Assembly: GCA_033065855.1 (NCBI GenBank)
Contig: JAVXUO010002518.1
Location: 142,272 to 206,271, forward strand
DNA: 64,000 nucleotides
Source of the DNA: Escallonia rubra
Taxonomy: Eukaryota > Streptophyta > Magnoliopsida > Escalloniales > Escalloniaceae
Direction of reading: 5' to 3'
A model generated the notes under the pieces. It did no database searches. It was not told the origin of the DNA and was given only the letters and a program-made list of their open reading frames with translations. Every line of letters begins with the position of its first letter. Position 1 is the first letter of the stretch. The position numbers and the translations under genes are program-made. Positions 43,151 to 53,539 of the stretch are shown piece by piece.

Positions 43151-44440
43151 TATACATTTTCATCACCCCACCTGCACCATCTACATTCTTTCTTCGCGTA
43201 GAATCCCTCCGTGCCTCATATACCTAAAACATGACTTACACCCGATGCACCAAAAGTGTGAAGAACTCACATTCTTTAAACCCAAAAACAAAGAGAATAG
43301 GAAAAAGAACAATGGCAAAAATTGCACTTCTAAAAATACAAAGAGGCAGCATCAAGTGGAAAGTATATGTTAAAAAACAGAGGTAGATGCTTCTACCATT
43401 CATGGGAAATGAATATGTTCAAGTTATATGCAATGTCAGTCAATAGCATATGGACCAGCTTATATTAGTCATTGGCAACATGTGTATGTTAACATTTGTT
43501 TATTAATAAAGATGGAAGTCTAAAGATGCAAGAAAACATCATTATAATGTTCTTAAGCATGAGACACATACAAAAAATGTTTTCATCTATTCAATTCAGT
43601 TTTTATGGAAGACATTTCTTTGTTAGAACAAAGGTGATTCAAAACCACGATTTACAAGAAAACGCGGTTCAAAATAACGATTTATTCAAAAAACGCGGTT
43701 CAAAACCACGATTTCTACTAAAACGTGTTTTGAAACCACGTTTTCCTTTAAAATCGTGGTTTTGAACCACGTTTTTTATAAAACGGGGTTTCAAATCACG
43801 TTTTACTAGAAATCGTGGTTTTGAACCGCGTTTTCTTGTCACGATTTACATTTTGCTGTTGCTGGTTTAATGAGCAGAAAACGTGTTTCGTTCCAAACGT
43901 TCGTCGTTGGATCGTTGGAAACCACGACGATTTTTGTTAAAAACATTGTGCAATTTCAAGTGAATCTTGGTTTTTACTTCAATTAAAATTGTGGCTGAAA
44001 ACCACGACTTCTATATAAATCGCTTTTTTTAACAATGATTTCTTGTAAATGCGTTGTGTACTTTCAATTGACGCTTGATTTTCACTTTAACACTACTCGT
44101 GGTTGCAAAGCATGGCTTCTATGGGCAAATGGGTGCTTGTGTGGCTCCTCAAATATGGGCACTTAGTGTGCTTACTTGGTGATGTCAGCGTGTGTGGTTC
44201 TCTCCTATGGGAAGGTGTTCATTGTCCGTGATTCTTTCTTTCTCTCCTTCTCAGAGTACCACTGGTTCTCCACAATGTTGTATCCTCTTGATTTCATGTT
44301 TTTGTTGAAATGAAAAGAAAGGTCAAATAGTATAAATCGCTTTTCAAGAAAGGCAATGCCTAGGAATGACGATTTAACTTGAAATTTTAAATCGTTGTAC
44401 TTAAACACGTTTTCTAGATAACCGTTTTCAGTGAATACTT
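43151..44440. repeat. Array of palindromic AAACCACG / CGTGGTTT modules
   Basis: Dense at 43635-43855: CAAAACCACGATTT, AAAACGCGGTTC, TTGAAACCACGTTTTCC, ATCGTGGTTTTGAACCACG and similar at about 30-base spacing in alternating orientation, symmetric about 43740. Sparser copies continue near 43918, 43996, 44098 and 44335-44410. Between 43200 and 43480 nothing is recognised. This looks like a subterminal binding-site array of an unidentified transposon. Confidence 0.7.
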
Positions 44441-44837
44441 TAGAGGCTTAGAGCCTTATCAACTTCCCACGACCAAGCAGCTTGAGATTAGAAAAATGGA
44501 CATGGGTTTAGATGTCTTGCACTACAATGGCTGAAAAAAGCTTGTTACTAGTATATAGGTTCACTGTCGAAATCCTAATTTTAGTGATTAAATTAGGATT
44601 TGGACAATAAAAAATATATATGCTCACTGCTATTTGTGACCATCTAGATGGTCTAGTGTACTCAGTCATGAATGCATCTTATATACGTGCATTATTGACC
44701 ACTAATCATTTGTAGCCATCTTCATTTGAACATAAGGAAATACAACATATAAATTTTACGTGGTATTTCTTACAAAGAAAGCATCCTGGTTGACATGACC
44801 ACGCTGATAAACCGGCCAGCCTCAACACTAACCATTT

Positions 44838-45269
44838 TTAGTCATCTTCATCAGACATTGGAGCATCAGAAACTGAATCAGGTTCAAAGCTCATGTTCCA
44901 ATATAAACGTGCTTCGTTGTTGCAACCAGCTGCATAGCTTTCACGTGCCATACGACGTAGGTTATGCCTACTTTGACGAACTCTCATTCTATTGTTTTCT
45001 TCACGTATACGATGCAGTGCCCTTTCAAGCTCCATATGTGTATTCCGAGGCATGTTGATTGCTTTTTGGCGAGGTACGGGTATGATCATGTGTCGTGAAT
45101 CAGCTACAAGGACCTCATATTCATTCAACCGATAAGACCATTCTGCATGTAATGTATTAACATACCGTGATGAGTAACGCAAACTTGGACGCAACGAATA
45201 GTGAAATTCATTTTCGCCCGCCCAGTAACGACCCATAGCTTCAAAAATGTCTCGTGGAGTATATGTCAT
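44838..45269 (-). CDS. Small protein of unknown function, member 1
   Basis: 144 codons from the ATG at 45269 (MTYTPRDIFEAMGRYWAG). Visible: W-YRLNEYEVLVADSR, RQKAINMPR, a helix HRIREENNRMRVRQSRHNLR, and an acidic Ser/Asp tail ending DEDD. No domain or membrane segment recognised. It is clearly related to the ORF at 47295: both share an EW--R----E-L--D, a P/M-R segment, IR-ENNRM--R and an acidic tail. A TATATAA box lies about 70 bases upstream of this ATG on the minus strand (45339-45345), in a context like that of its partner. No stops. Could be a transposon-borne gene. Confidence 0.6.
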   Translation of the reverse strand: MTYTPRDIFEAMGRYWAGENEFHYSLRPSLRYSSRYVNTLHAEWSYRLNEYEVLVADSRHMIIPVPRQKAINMPRNTHMELERALHRIREENNRMRVRQSRHNLRRMARESYAAGCNNEARLYWNMSFEPDSVSDAPMSDEDD

Positions 45270-45329
45270 TTTTAGAGTTCTTACACAACAAAGAATATAG
45301 CAGCTAGTTGCCCTTTGCCCTTCATCCAC

Positions 45330-45350
45330 TACACATACTTATATAATGCT
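45330..45350 (-). promoter_or_regulatory. TATA box of small-protein gene 1
   Basis: On the minus strand ATTATATAAGTATG followed by GTAGTGGATGAAGGGCAAAG. The spacing and words resemble TATATAAATTAGTGGTG then CAAAGGGTGAG at the partner gene, supporting a common promoter origin. Confidence 0.55.
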
Positions 45351-45789
45351 TGACAAGGGTCCACTTCAATAAATGCAACGTGTTAATATTTTTTGAGATG
45401 TCACAAGTCGCTGCAAGTTTCTTTAAAGTAGTTGATGAAAAGACTTTACAGATATATTAGTTGTTGAAAGGATACTAGCTCATTAACAGCTTCATCAATC
45501 CTTGAACTGTTAATAACAGATTGAAGGACAATTCACCGTGAAAAGTCTACAGCTATAGCAAAATCAAAGCGTAGTTGTTGCTCGTCAGCTTGATATGGCG
45601 TGCTAGTTTGGAAGTACCTACGTTTGTCTTTTTAGGGGTTTAGGACATGCCAGACACGTGACGTTACTGCAAAAACAAAAAAAAAAAACATGTGGCAACG
45701 AGTTGATTCAATTTTATTTTTTTACCCAACTCATAACTCTATGTGAAGTTTTAAAAGTATGTAGCTAAAGTACATATGAAACCCATAAT

Positions 45790-47290
45790 CGGTATTGAGC
45801 ATAAATGCAAAAGTGCAAGAATGATGTAATTGCTTAGCAGGAAAAGCCTTAGAATACCACAACCACTAAGAAGTTATGGGCGAGTAGAGGCTCATATTCT
45901 GGTAATAGATCATGGTTGTGCCTATTTTCTTCTCGCTCATTCAAGACACTGTCCACCTAATTAAATAAGCTAGTTGAACACAAATTTCCCATCGACAAAT
46001 AACCTCTTTGAAAGCCTTCATATTTTTTACATGCTAACGTACAAATGAGCAAAATGAGATCGGAATTTACTTTAGACAAAGTAACGTGGTTGATGTAACA
46101 TTTCACTGGAAAGGCCCTGGTCTACCAATAAACACATGCAGGGTGTAAGTGGCCAGTGACTTGTCTTGTCACTGGCTTGTCCTTTTCCAGTTCTCACAAT
46201 AATGTATGGTGTCTACGTGTGTGTGCTTGGTTATATAAATTAGTGGTGTTCAAAGGGTGAGAAGTACTGTCTCTTGACTAGTCAAGGGCATCCCAAGCAT
46301 ATTACGTTACAAATAATTGCGACAGTCTTATAAATTACTTGCTTAAAAACGAACTATATGCAAAAGCGCAAGAATGATGTAATACTTCGCTGGAAAATCC
46401 TTAGAATACCAGAGAAATAAGTTATAAATACTTGTCGCGACCTTTGTATTCTGGCCTCAGATCATACTTGTGTCTATTTTCTTCTCGATGATTTAAGACA
46501 CCACTCTTAACTATGTGAATTTTTGACACAACAAGGAGCCTCCTATTTAAATCAGCTGATTGAACACAACTTTAAGGCCTATCTGAGGTCAATTTTCCAC
46601 AGCCTTGAGTACACAATACATGCTAACGTACAAATGAGCAAAATGAGATCGGATATTAATTTAGACAAAGTAACGTGGTTGATGTAACATTTCACTGGAA
46701 AGGCCCTGGTCTACCAATAAACACATGCAAGGTGTAAGTGGCCAGTGACTTGTCTTGTCATTGGCTTGTCCTTTTCCAGTTCTCACATTAATGTATGGTG
46801 TCTACGTGTGTGAGCTTGGTTATATAAATTAGTGGTGTTCAAAGGGTGAGAAGTACTGTCTCTTGACTAGTCAGCGGCATCCCAAGCATATTACGTTAAA
46901 AATAATTGCGACAGTCTTATAAAGTTAAGTGCTTAAAAACGAACTATATGCAAAAGCGCAGGAATGATGTAATACATCGCTGGAAAATCCTTAGAATACC
47001 AGAGAAATAAGTAAAAAATACTTGTCGCAACCTTTGTATTCTGGCCTCATATCATACTTGTGTCTATTTTCTTCTCGATGATTTAAGACACCACTCTTAA
47101 CTATGTGAATTTTCGACACAGCAAGGAGCCTCCTATTTAAATCAGCTGATTGAACACAACTTGAAGGTGGCCAGTGACTTGTCTTGTCACTGGCTTGTCC
47201 TTTTCCAGTTCTCACAATAATGTATGGTGTCTACGTGTGTGAGCTTGGTTATATAAATTAGTGGTGTTCAAAGGGTGAGAAGTACTGTCT
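45790..47290 (+). repeat. Tandem repeat block of about 2.8 units (about 580 bp)
   Basis: Phrase GCAAAAG-GCA-GAATGATGTAAT occurs at 45808, 46362 and 46942. GCTAACGTACAAATGAGCAA occurs at 46033 and 46622. TAACGTGGTTGATGTAACAT occurs at 46082 and 46671. The segment GGCCAGTGACTTGTCTTGTC to GTGAGAAGTACTGTCT occurs at 46151, 46740 and 47168, each with the TATATAAATTAGTGG box. The last unit is shortened by about 160 bases. The block fills the interval between the two divergent small genes. Confidence 0.93.
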
Positions 47291-47294
47291 TTTG
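47165..47294 (+). promoter_or_regulatory. Promoter of small-protein gene 2 (third repeat copy)
   Basis: TTATATAAATTAGTGGTG with TATA at about 47249-47255, about 40 bases upstream of the ATG at 47295. The same segment stands twice more upstream (46232 and 46821) without an ORF behind it. Confidence 0.6.
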
Positions 47295-47729
47295 ATGGCA
47301 GGACTTCCTGGTAGTTCTAATTATCAGCGACGTGAGAAAGTGTGGTTGTTGTGTGAAAGGAACGACGACTACAAAGAAGTGAAGTATACAGATCCGAAAG
47401 AGTATTATTGCAGTTTACGGAGAGAATGGGCACATAGAGTTACGAAATCAGAAGCACTACACCAAGATCTCATCGCCCTTAGAGCACCCTTGCTGCATCG
47501 TCGTTCACTTACTATGTCACGGCCCAAAGTTAAGGAGTGTAAGAAAGCTGTGAGCCAAATTCGAAAGGAGAATAACCGAATGTTGCTGCGTAGAAAACAA
47601 TTTTACATGCTTCAACTTGCCGAAGAAATGGCAGAGGCTAGTGGGAGGCACCTCACTTCAAACGAGAGAAACAATATTTTAACCAATGATCAGTACTTAT
47701 CTGATGAATATATGTCTAATGAAGAGTGA
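47295..47729 (+). CDS. Small protein of unknown function, member 2
   Basis: 144 codons from the ATG at 47295 (MAGLPGSSNYQRREKVW) to TGA. Basic centre with LRREWAHRVTKSEALHQDL, LTMSRPKVKECKKAVSQI and RKENNRMLLRRKQF, then an acidic end DEYMSNEE. Its length equals that of member 1 and the central motif order is the same, in the opposite orientation 2 kb away. There is no signal peptide, membrane segment or known domain. The basic coiled helix suggests nucleic-acid or protein contact, but that is a guess. Open without stops. Confidence 0.62.
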   Translation: MAGLPGSSNYQRREKVWLLCERNDDYKEVKYTDPKEYYCSLRREWAHRVTKSEALHQDLIALRAPLLHRRSLTMSRPKVKECKKAVSQIRKENNRMLLRRKQFYMLQLAEEMAEASGRHLTSNERNNILTNDQYLSDEYMSNEE

Positions 47730-48468
47730 AATATCTCTAAGCCCACTATGTGTTTGGATTTTATTCCGTTATTAGTTTTACACGTCATTGTAATAAGCCA
47801 ACCTCTCCAATGCATTTGTTTGTGTAATACTTCTGTGGCTGCAAATTTGTACTTTGCGCAATTGGTAGGATCTATTACAACCTACACTGAATGATCCAGT
47901 CTATCTAAAGTTATACCTATAAGCTTATAAAAGTTGTCATGGGCTTAAATGGTTATTCTCCCTTTTTTTCCCCTGTAGCAGTGCCTTTTTCTAATTGATA
48001 TTTCCATATAGGTTAATGGTGAGTAAGGGTGTTTTTTGACTTGTAACATTTACGTTCCATTAAATACCCTTTTTTAGATTAGATGTTCAGTAAACAAATG
48101 AAGGGTAATATTTTAGTGGTCTAGTTTTGACTTTTAGTGTAAAATTTCCATCATAAACTATTTACTTAATATGCATAAGATTAACAATGTCATGCTGAAT
48201 TACATTCACAATAATGTAATTGTTGAGATGTAGTATTAAGATTACTAAGTCACATTGTATGTTAAAACAAAAGATAATTAATGAATGCACTGCCTATAGA
48301 GCTTTAGAGTACCGTTTAAAACGTTTAACGGAAAAAAGAAAGAATAAAAATTATCGTTACCTTACCCCAATTGTGCATGAAATGGGGGTCTAACATTTAG
48401 CTCCTGTGTAGTATGGGTGCTTGTTGTGGTGATTTCTAGCCGAATTTAACAGTGAAGGAAATTAATAT

Positions 48469-48517
<49 letters not shown>

Positions 48518-48720
48518 TATAACTCTTTGGTGCAAAATATGTTCTTCTCAAAGAACTTTTCTGCTCTTATACATGGTTCTCTTTTTTTATTGAAAATACA
48601 ATGATTTTTCTATTCAATCAAAAAAAGAATATAAATAGTTTCCAAATATAGCAACTTCAAACATTCTTCACAAATTATTTATAACTTGTTGGAATTTTCA
48701 CTTCGTATTTCAGTATACAC
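47730..48720. other. AT-rich intergenic DNA
   Basis: An (AT)n tract lies at 48476-48514. No coding or element signature except possible 3' sequence of the preceding gene (AATAAGCCAACC near 47791 could serve in polyadenylation). Confidence 0.45.
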
Positions 48721-48721
48721 A

Positions 48722-48838
48722 CTACAACAAAAATGACTTTTAGCGACGGGTACGTCACAAACTAAAAGTCTCCTTTCCGTCAAAAAATATTTTTAGCGAC
48801 GGTTAGTCCATCGCTAAAAGTCCGTTTACAAAAATAAA
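48722..48838 (+). mobile_element. CACTA terminus (left end) with subterminal motifs
   Basis: CACTACAACAAAAATGACTT followed by TTTTAGCGACGGGTACGTC, AAGTCTCCTTTCCGTC, TTTTTAGCGACGGTTAG and CATCGCTAAAAGTCCG. This is the start of a CACTA family related to the element at 3527. The right end was not found in the window. Captured host gene fragments begin about 30 bases inside it, so it may be a Pack-CACTA. Confidence 0.78.
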
Positions 48839-48869
48839 AGCAGAAACACCAGGAACTTGGTAACTTCAC

Positions 48870-51800
48870 TGTTGACCGAAACTTACAAGGCCAATTTGCG
48901 CCCAACGATCTTTTCCGAAATCCTTGATAAGTCATTTTCACAGCTCGTTCACTTTCATTCCATTCAACAATGTGCGACTCCCCAGGTCAAAAAGTCAGAT
49001 GAATCAACCTTGTCCCATTTGCACTGTAGGCCATTGTTGTGCACCACCGGCCTGGAGCATCATAATCAACACGAGACCCCAAATTGTCATATAACCATGC
49101 TTTTATCTTTCCATCTAAAGCCGTTGAGAATATAAACTGAAATAGGAAACCATAGGTTGGTCAGGAGCAGGGGAATCTTGCGAAACGGTACTTGAATGAA
49201 ACATAAAAGCAAGGCAAACTCAAGAGTATGAAACCGTAAACTAGGAGTTTAAATACTTAATTCTTACCTGAATGTTTTCCTTATAGTGAGGGCATACAGA
49301 ATATACAGGAGCCTCGTGACCTTCAAAAGTATATTGTTTTGCACCAGTTGCAGCATCCCATACCTAATATCACAACGAAGCATAAGCTGACTTGCAATAT
49401 GACCACTGCTGAAGAAAAATTAGTCATAATGTGCTATTTAATGGTCACAGTTGAACAAGGTTTATGATGGACCAACCTTGATCGTCTTGTCGTCCCCACA
49501 GGTTCTCACACTCAGCTGCTTATTGGGATGAGAGAACGCAAGATCATTTACTCCACCAACATGAGCATCAATCTAGAACTGAATTAATCAGTGACCCAAC
49601 CTAGGAGAGTAAATGTAATGCCCGAAAATTTTCTTTTAGAATTATTATTACTTTAGCGACAGTTTTTAAGAGTAACGTTCTTTTGAGTTTTTAGCGACGA
49701 ATTTGGGGAGCATTATATGATGATCTTTAGTGACAATTCTAGAATAATAGATTATAATTTAATAATAGCAGATATTATGGATATTGACTGATGTATATTA
49801 GCGACAAGTTATTTAAAATATCGATGCTTTTAATATTAGCGACGTTTTGACAAACATGATAGCGTAATAACTCGTTGATAATTTTCTTAACACATGAATT
49901 ATCATAAAGATTTATTGTTGGACCATTTTTAAGTTATTAAATCCGGTTAAGAAGTTTTAGCGACCAAAGGGTGAGAGGGTTTTTCTTGTCTTTGCCCAAG
50001 TAGGGTTTCGGGTTATATATAAGCATGATATTCTTTAGCAGCCGACCCTAATTTCTCCTAACAAGATTTCGGAGAACGGCTGAAGGAGAAGGGCGTGGAG
50101 CAGCGGCAGAGAAAGAGAGAAAAGAAGGGTTTCGACAGATTTCGGTAAGCCTCTTCACCTTATTATGATAATTCTAATGCGTATAAATCATATAAGTGGT
50201 AATGTCTCTACGTTATGGATCTGCCGTTTGAGAATGCGTGAAGAGAAGCCTTGTGGCTTTGTGAGGTGTGTTTACTACTGTACGTGTGCGAGAGGGCTTA
50301 ATGTTTGCAGGCATTAGCGTATGATGTGTGTTGTTGCGCATCGTGGGTATTGGGTTGTGAGGTTTTGGATTCATAGTGCTGTGTATATGGTGCCACGGAA
50401 GCCACTGTATGGACGGTTAAGCAAGTCACAGCCATGGTGGCTGTGACTTTGCACCTATACGGAATTGTTTTGGTTGGTTAAGGACCGTGAGATTAAGGTT
50501 GCCGTTAGTATATATATTCCGGCGCAACCATAGGTTACTAAAGGGAGCACGAAAGCAGCCATGGAGAGGCGAAGAAGGACTGCCATAGTGACAGCGCTTG
50601 TATTTGTGAGAGATGTGTGTTTTGAGATGGATGATGGGCTGCAAAGTAGCCTGCCTGTGTGGTATTTGTGAGATAGTATCAAATGGGTCTTGAAAAGGGG
50701 AGGAAGAAGATGGGTTTGATTACTGTATGGGTGTATTCAGATATAAAATGGGGTTTTGTTAATATATATATATACATGTGTGAGTGTGGAGATTTGAGAT
50801 ATAGATATGGCTGTGTGAAGTTGCTGTGTTGGTGAGTTTTGCATGTGAGGTAGTTCGGGTGAAAGATTCTGTATTATGAAGGAGAAGAAGATAGTGGCAG
50901 AGAGAGGTAAAAGCTTCGGTCTAAAATTGAACTCAAAAGTGTCACTAAAAAGGTATCGCATTCCAGCAGATTCTTTTCAAATTTTTAAAATATATCTAGA
51001 AAATCTTTTGGGAAAAACTCAAAGAAGTAACTTAGGTTTATTTCTCAAGACCTACACACAGTAAAAAGTTTAGATTTTTCGGAGCTTGGGAAGCATGTTA
51101 ACTAATTTTATTCGTGTTAGAGACATTAGTGTATTATAGAATAGTAAACTAAGTTATTAAATTCTGAAACTCCTACAATAATCTTATGTAGCTAAGATAA
51201 GGTAGTTTCTAAAGTTTCGAAATATTTTAAGGTCGTTTGCTATGTTAGCGGCGTAGCGCCCGAACGGATATAGCGTAACGCTTCATTGTCACGATAGTTA
51301 CTAAATTATTTCTAAGGACCTCTTCTGAATAGATTCAGACAAAGTGCAAATAGGTAATTATACATAAGTCGGGGGACGGTTGGGTAAAGTTTACTCATCT
51401 AAAAGAAACATAATACCTAAACGTGCCCGAGCGTCAATAAATGACATCTGTATGATTTGTTATTTAGGTTTTGATAGTCAAGAGCTAGGACCGGCATTTG
51501 AGCAAATACCAGAAACAGATTTTGAGCGAGGTAAGTACCCCTGTCATGTTCCTCCGTATATGTATTTGCAAAAACTATAATATGTATTTCTGTTTTGATC
51601 AATTGACGTTCAAAGATTTATTCTGCATATGTTTTATTTCTAAAGTATTTGATGACAAATGTAACTTGAAAGAATGCCATGGAATGTTACGTGAATCAAA
51701 TGTTTTGGATTTTACTGAGTACATGTTGAATGAGCAAATGAAACTTGTTTTGGTTGTTGTGCCCCATATCCAACGGGGGAATGTTGGATTTCGGGCCCTG

Positions 51801-53495
51801 GTCAACGGGGCTCATACGTTGATGCACAGTACTGTGGCTGGTGGTTCGCCCATGCGTCCACAAATTTTATCCCGGGTGTAGGAGGGATTTCGGGCCCTAG
51901 TCAGGGGGGCTCGTACGCTGACCGCAACATACCTAACGAAAGAAAAATATGTGTTTGATGTGAATGTAATTAACGATGATCGTACTCATATTTGAAAATC
52001 CTCTTTTTGAATCTTTATATATATGTATATATGTATTTGGAAAAGGTTTTAAGGATGACAATGACCGAATGTTGGATTTGTTGAAAGAAAACCCATGGCA
52101 TGTTTTAGAAATTGTAAACTTATTTTAGGAACATGGCTGGTGTATTTGCTGGGCTTTCGCTCATTCCTTACTTTTCAGGTGACGACTTAAAGGAAGCGGA
52201 GCCGTATGAGCCACACGGGGGAGTAGTGCCTGAAGAGAACTTTTAGAATAATGAGTGTCCATTATTCGAACATTTTAGTCTATGTTAATTTATGTTATGC
52301 TTGAACTGATGTAAGGAGCTTAGGTCTCCTCGAGTTTTCTTTATAAGTTTTAAAGACATGTAATGAGAGTTTTATTCGAATGTTTTTTGGAGGTCCGTAA
52401 ATTAGAATTATTTTGGAGTCACGGGATGGTAGTAAGGCCTGGCAGAGCCCTTGGTTGGACTGTATTGGGTCTGCGGCCGGTCACGTGCCTAGCTCGCGGG
52501 CCTGCCCGTGGGTTCGGGTCGTGACAGTAAAAGTGATCTTGGACAGTAAGAAGAGACAAAAAGAAAGAAGTCAAAAGACAAGGACTACCTCCAAATGGTG
52601 TCGTGCATCATTACCCCCATGATAAGAATATATCTGCACAATGTGCCGCGAGTATGCAACTCCTGTTTATACGAAGTAATAGCTGTAATACTTTTGAGGT
52701 TAAAGGGTCAATTCATATCCACAAGGATCTCAATTGCTTACCATACAGATCACCATCTGGACTCCAGATAACACAGTTAACAGAAACACCGGGATCTTTA
52801 ACTAGAGCAGCCTGAATTTATAAGTAAAGAGTTAATGTTTCAGATACTCCAATTTTTAAACATTAAGGAAAGAATTCACATAATGATGGCCTCATCCTCC
52901 ACCAATATAGAAGGTGTCAGACCTGCAGAGGCATGGAACAAGTACTGAGATCCCAAACTTTGAAGTTTCTAAGAACCAATTGCTCCCTGGAACCAACTTC
53001 CCACAATCCAATGTCTCCCACATTGGTACCAACTGACAGTTGTTAATAACAGAAAGTCAGCAGCCATTCTAGACACACACCATGAGATGACACGAAAACG
53101 AAGTTCATAATGTAACAGTAAGCCAAGAAAGCAGACCCAGAAGTAGTGTTTGCTGCATGGGATGGAAATCCATGCTCATAGGAGATGAACCTTGATTTAG
53201 AGTTCGCGCAACAGTCTTGGGCAAGTCATCAGGCACATTAAAGGTCTGGCTGTGACCGTGTCCAGGAAATGACACAGGCAACACATTAAGAGGAAGATTT
53301 ACCTGTTTAGAGTGAATGAAGACAAATCATAAAGGATGAAAATGCTGTAGTAAAGTTCATAAAAGATGACAGTCAAATCAAACACCTCATCAGATAACCC
53401 CATGGGCCTGGTTCTTTTGGCTACATGATCCGAATCCCCAGATGGATAATCTAGAGAAGGGTTTGTTGGCGTGGTCCTAGGATGCTTCAAGGCAG
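48870..53495 (-). pseudogene. Captured TOPLESS-like corepressor gene fragment (WD40 part)
   Basis: Eight minus-strand exons with consensus GT-AG borders: 53495-53386 (ALKHPRT-PTNPSLDYPS), 53302-53137 (DLPKTVARTLNQGSSPMSMD), 53033-52923 (GTNVGDIGLWEVGSRE), 52811-52742 (AALVKDPGVSVN), 52662-52590 (AYSRHIVQIYSYHG), 49573-49477 (IDAHVGGVNDLAFSHPNKQL), 49363-49268 (GAKQYTFEGHEAPVYSVCPH) and 49136-48870 (STALDGKIKAWLYDNLGSR). Together they match the linker and first WD40 repeats of TPL/TPR proteins, which bind EAR motifs and repress transcription. N-terminal LisH/CTLH and the C-terminal propeller are absent. The last exon has a frameshift or stop near 48998. Introns are kept, so DNA was copied, not mRNA. 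Confidence 0.9.
49614..52526. mobile_element. Solo LTR, 2.9 kb, in an intron of the TOPLESS-like fragment
   Basis: Starts TGTAATGCCCG and ends CGGGTCGTGACA with 5-bp duplications GTAAA at 49609-49613 and 52527-52531. It has a TATATATAAG box near 50014, TTTTAGCGACGA words at 49690-49960, a TG-rich stretch, and GTGACGAC near 52180. No internal polyprotein. The frames at 51380-51881 are not recognisable proteins. Its layout parallels the LTR at 24140, but the sequence is a different subfamily. Confidence 0.92.
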
Positions 53496-53539
53496 CTGCA
53501 CGATAATATAAATCAGCTTATAATTAACAAAACAAGTGG

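Noticed and set aside
44500-44530. Second CACTA start at CACTACAATGGC
   Set aside because: No subterminal TTTTAGCGACGG motifs follow and no partner end; a chance CACTAC.
51380-51881. Possible genes within the 49614 LTR
   Set aside because: Frames are short, overlap each other and have no recognisable domain; the LTR interpretation with exact borders explains the region.
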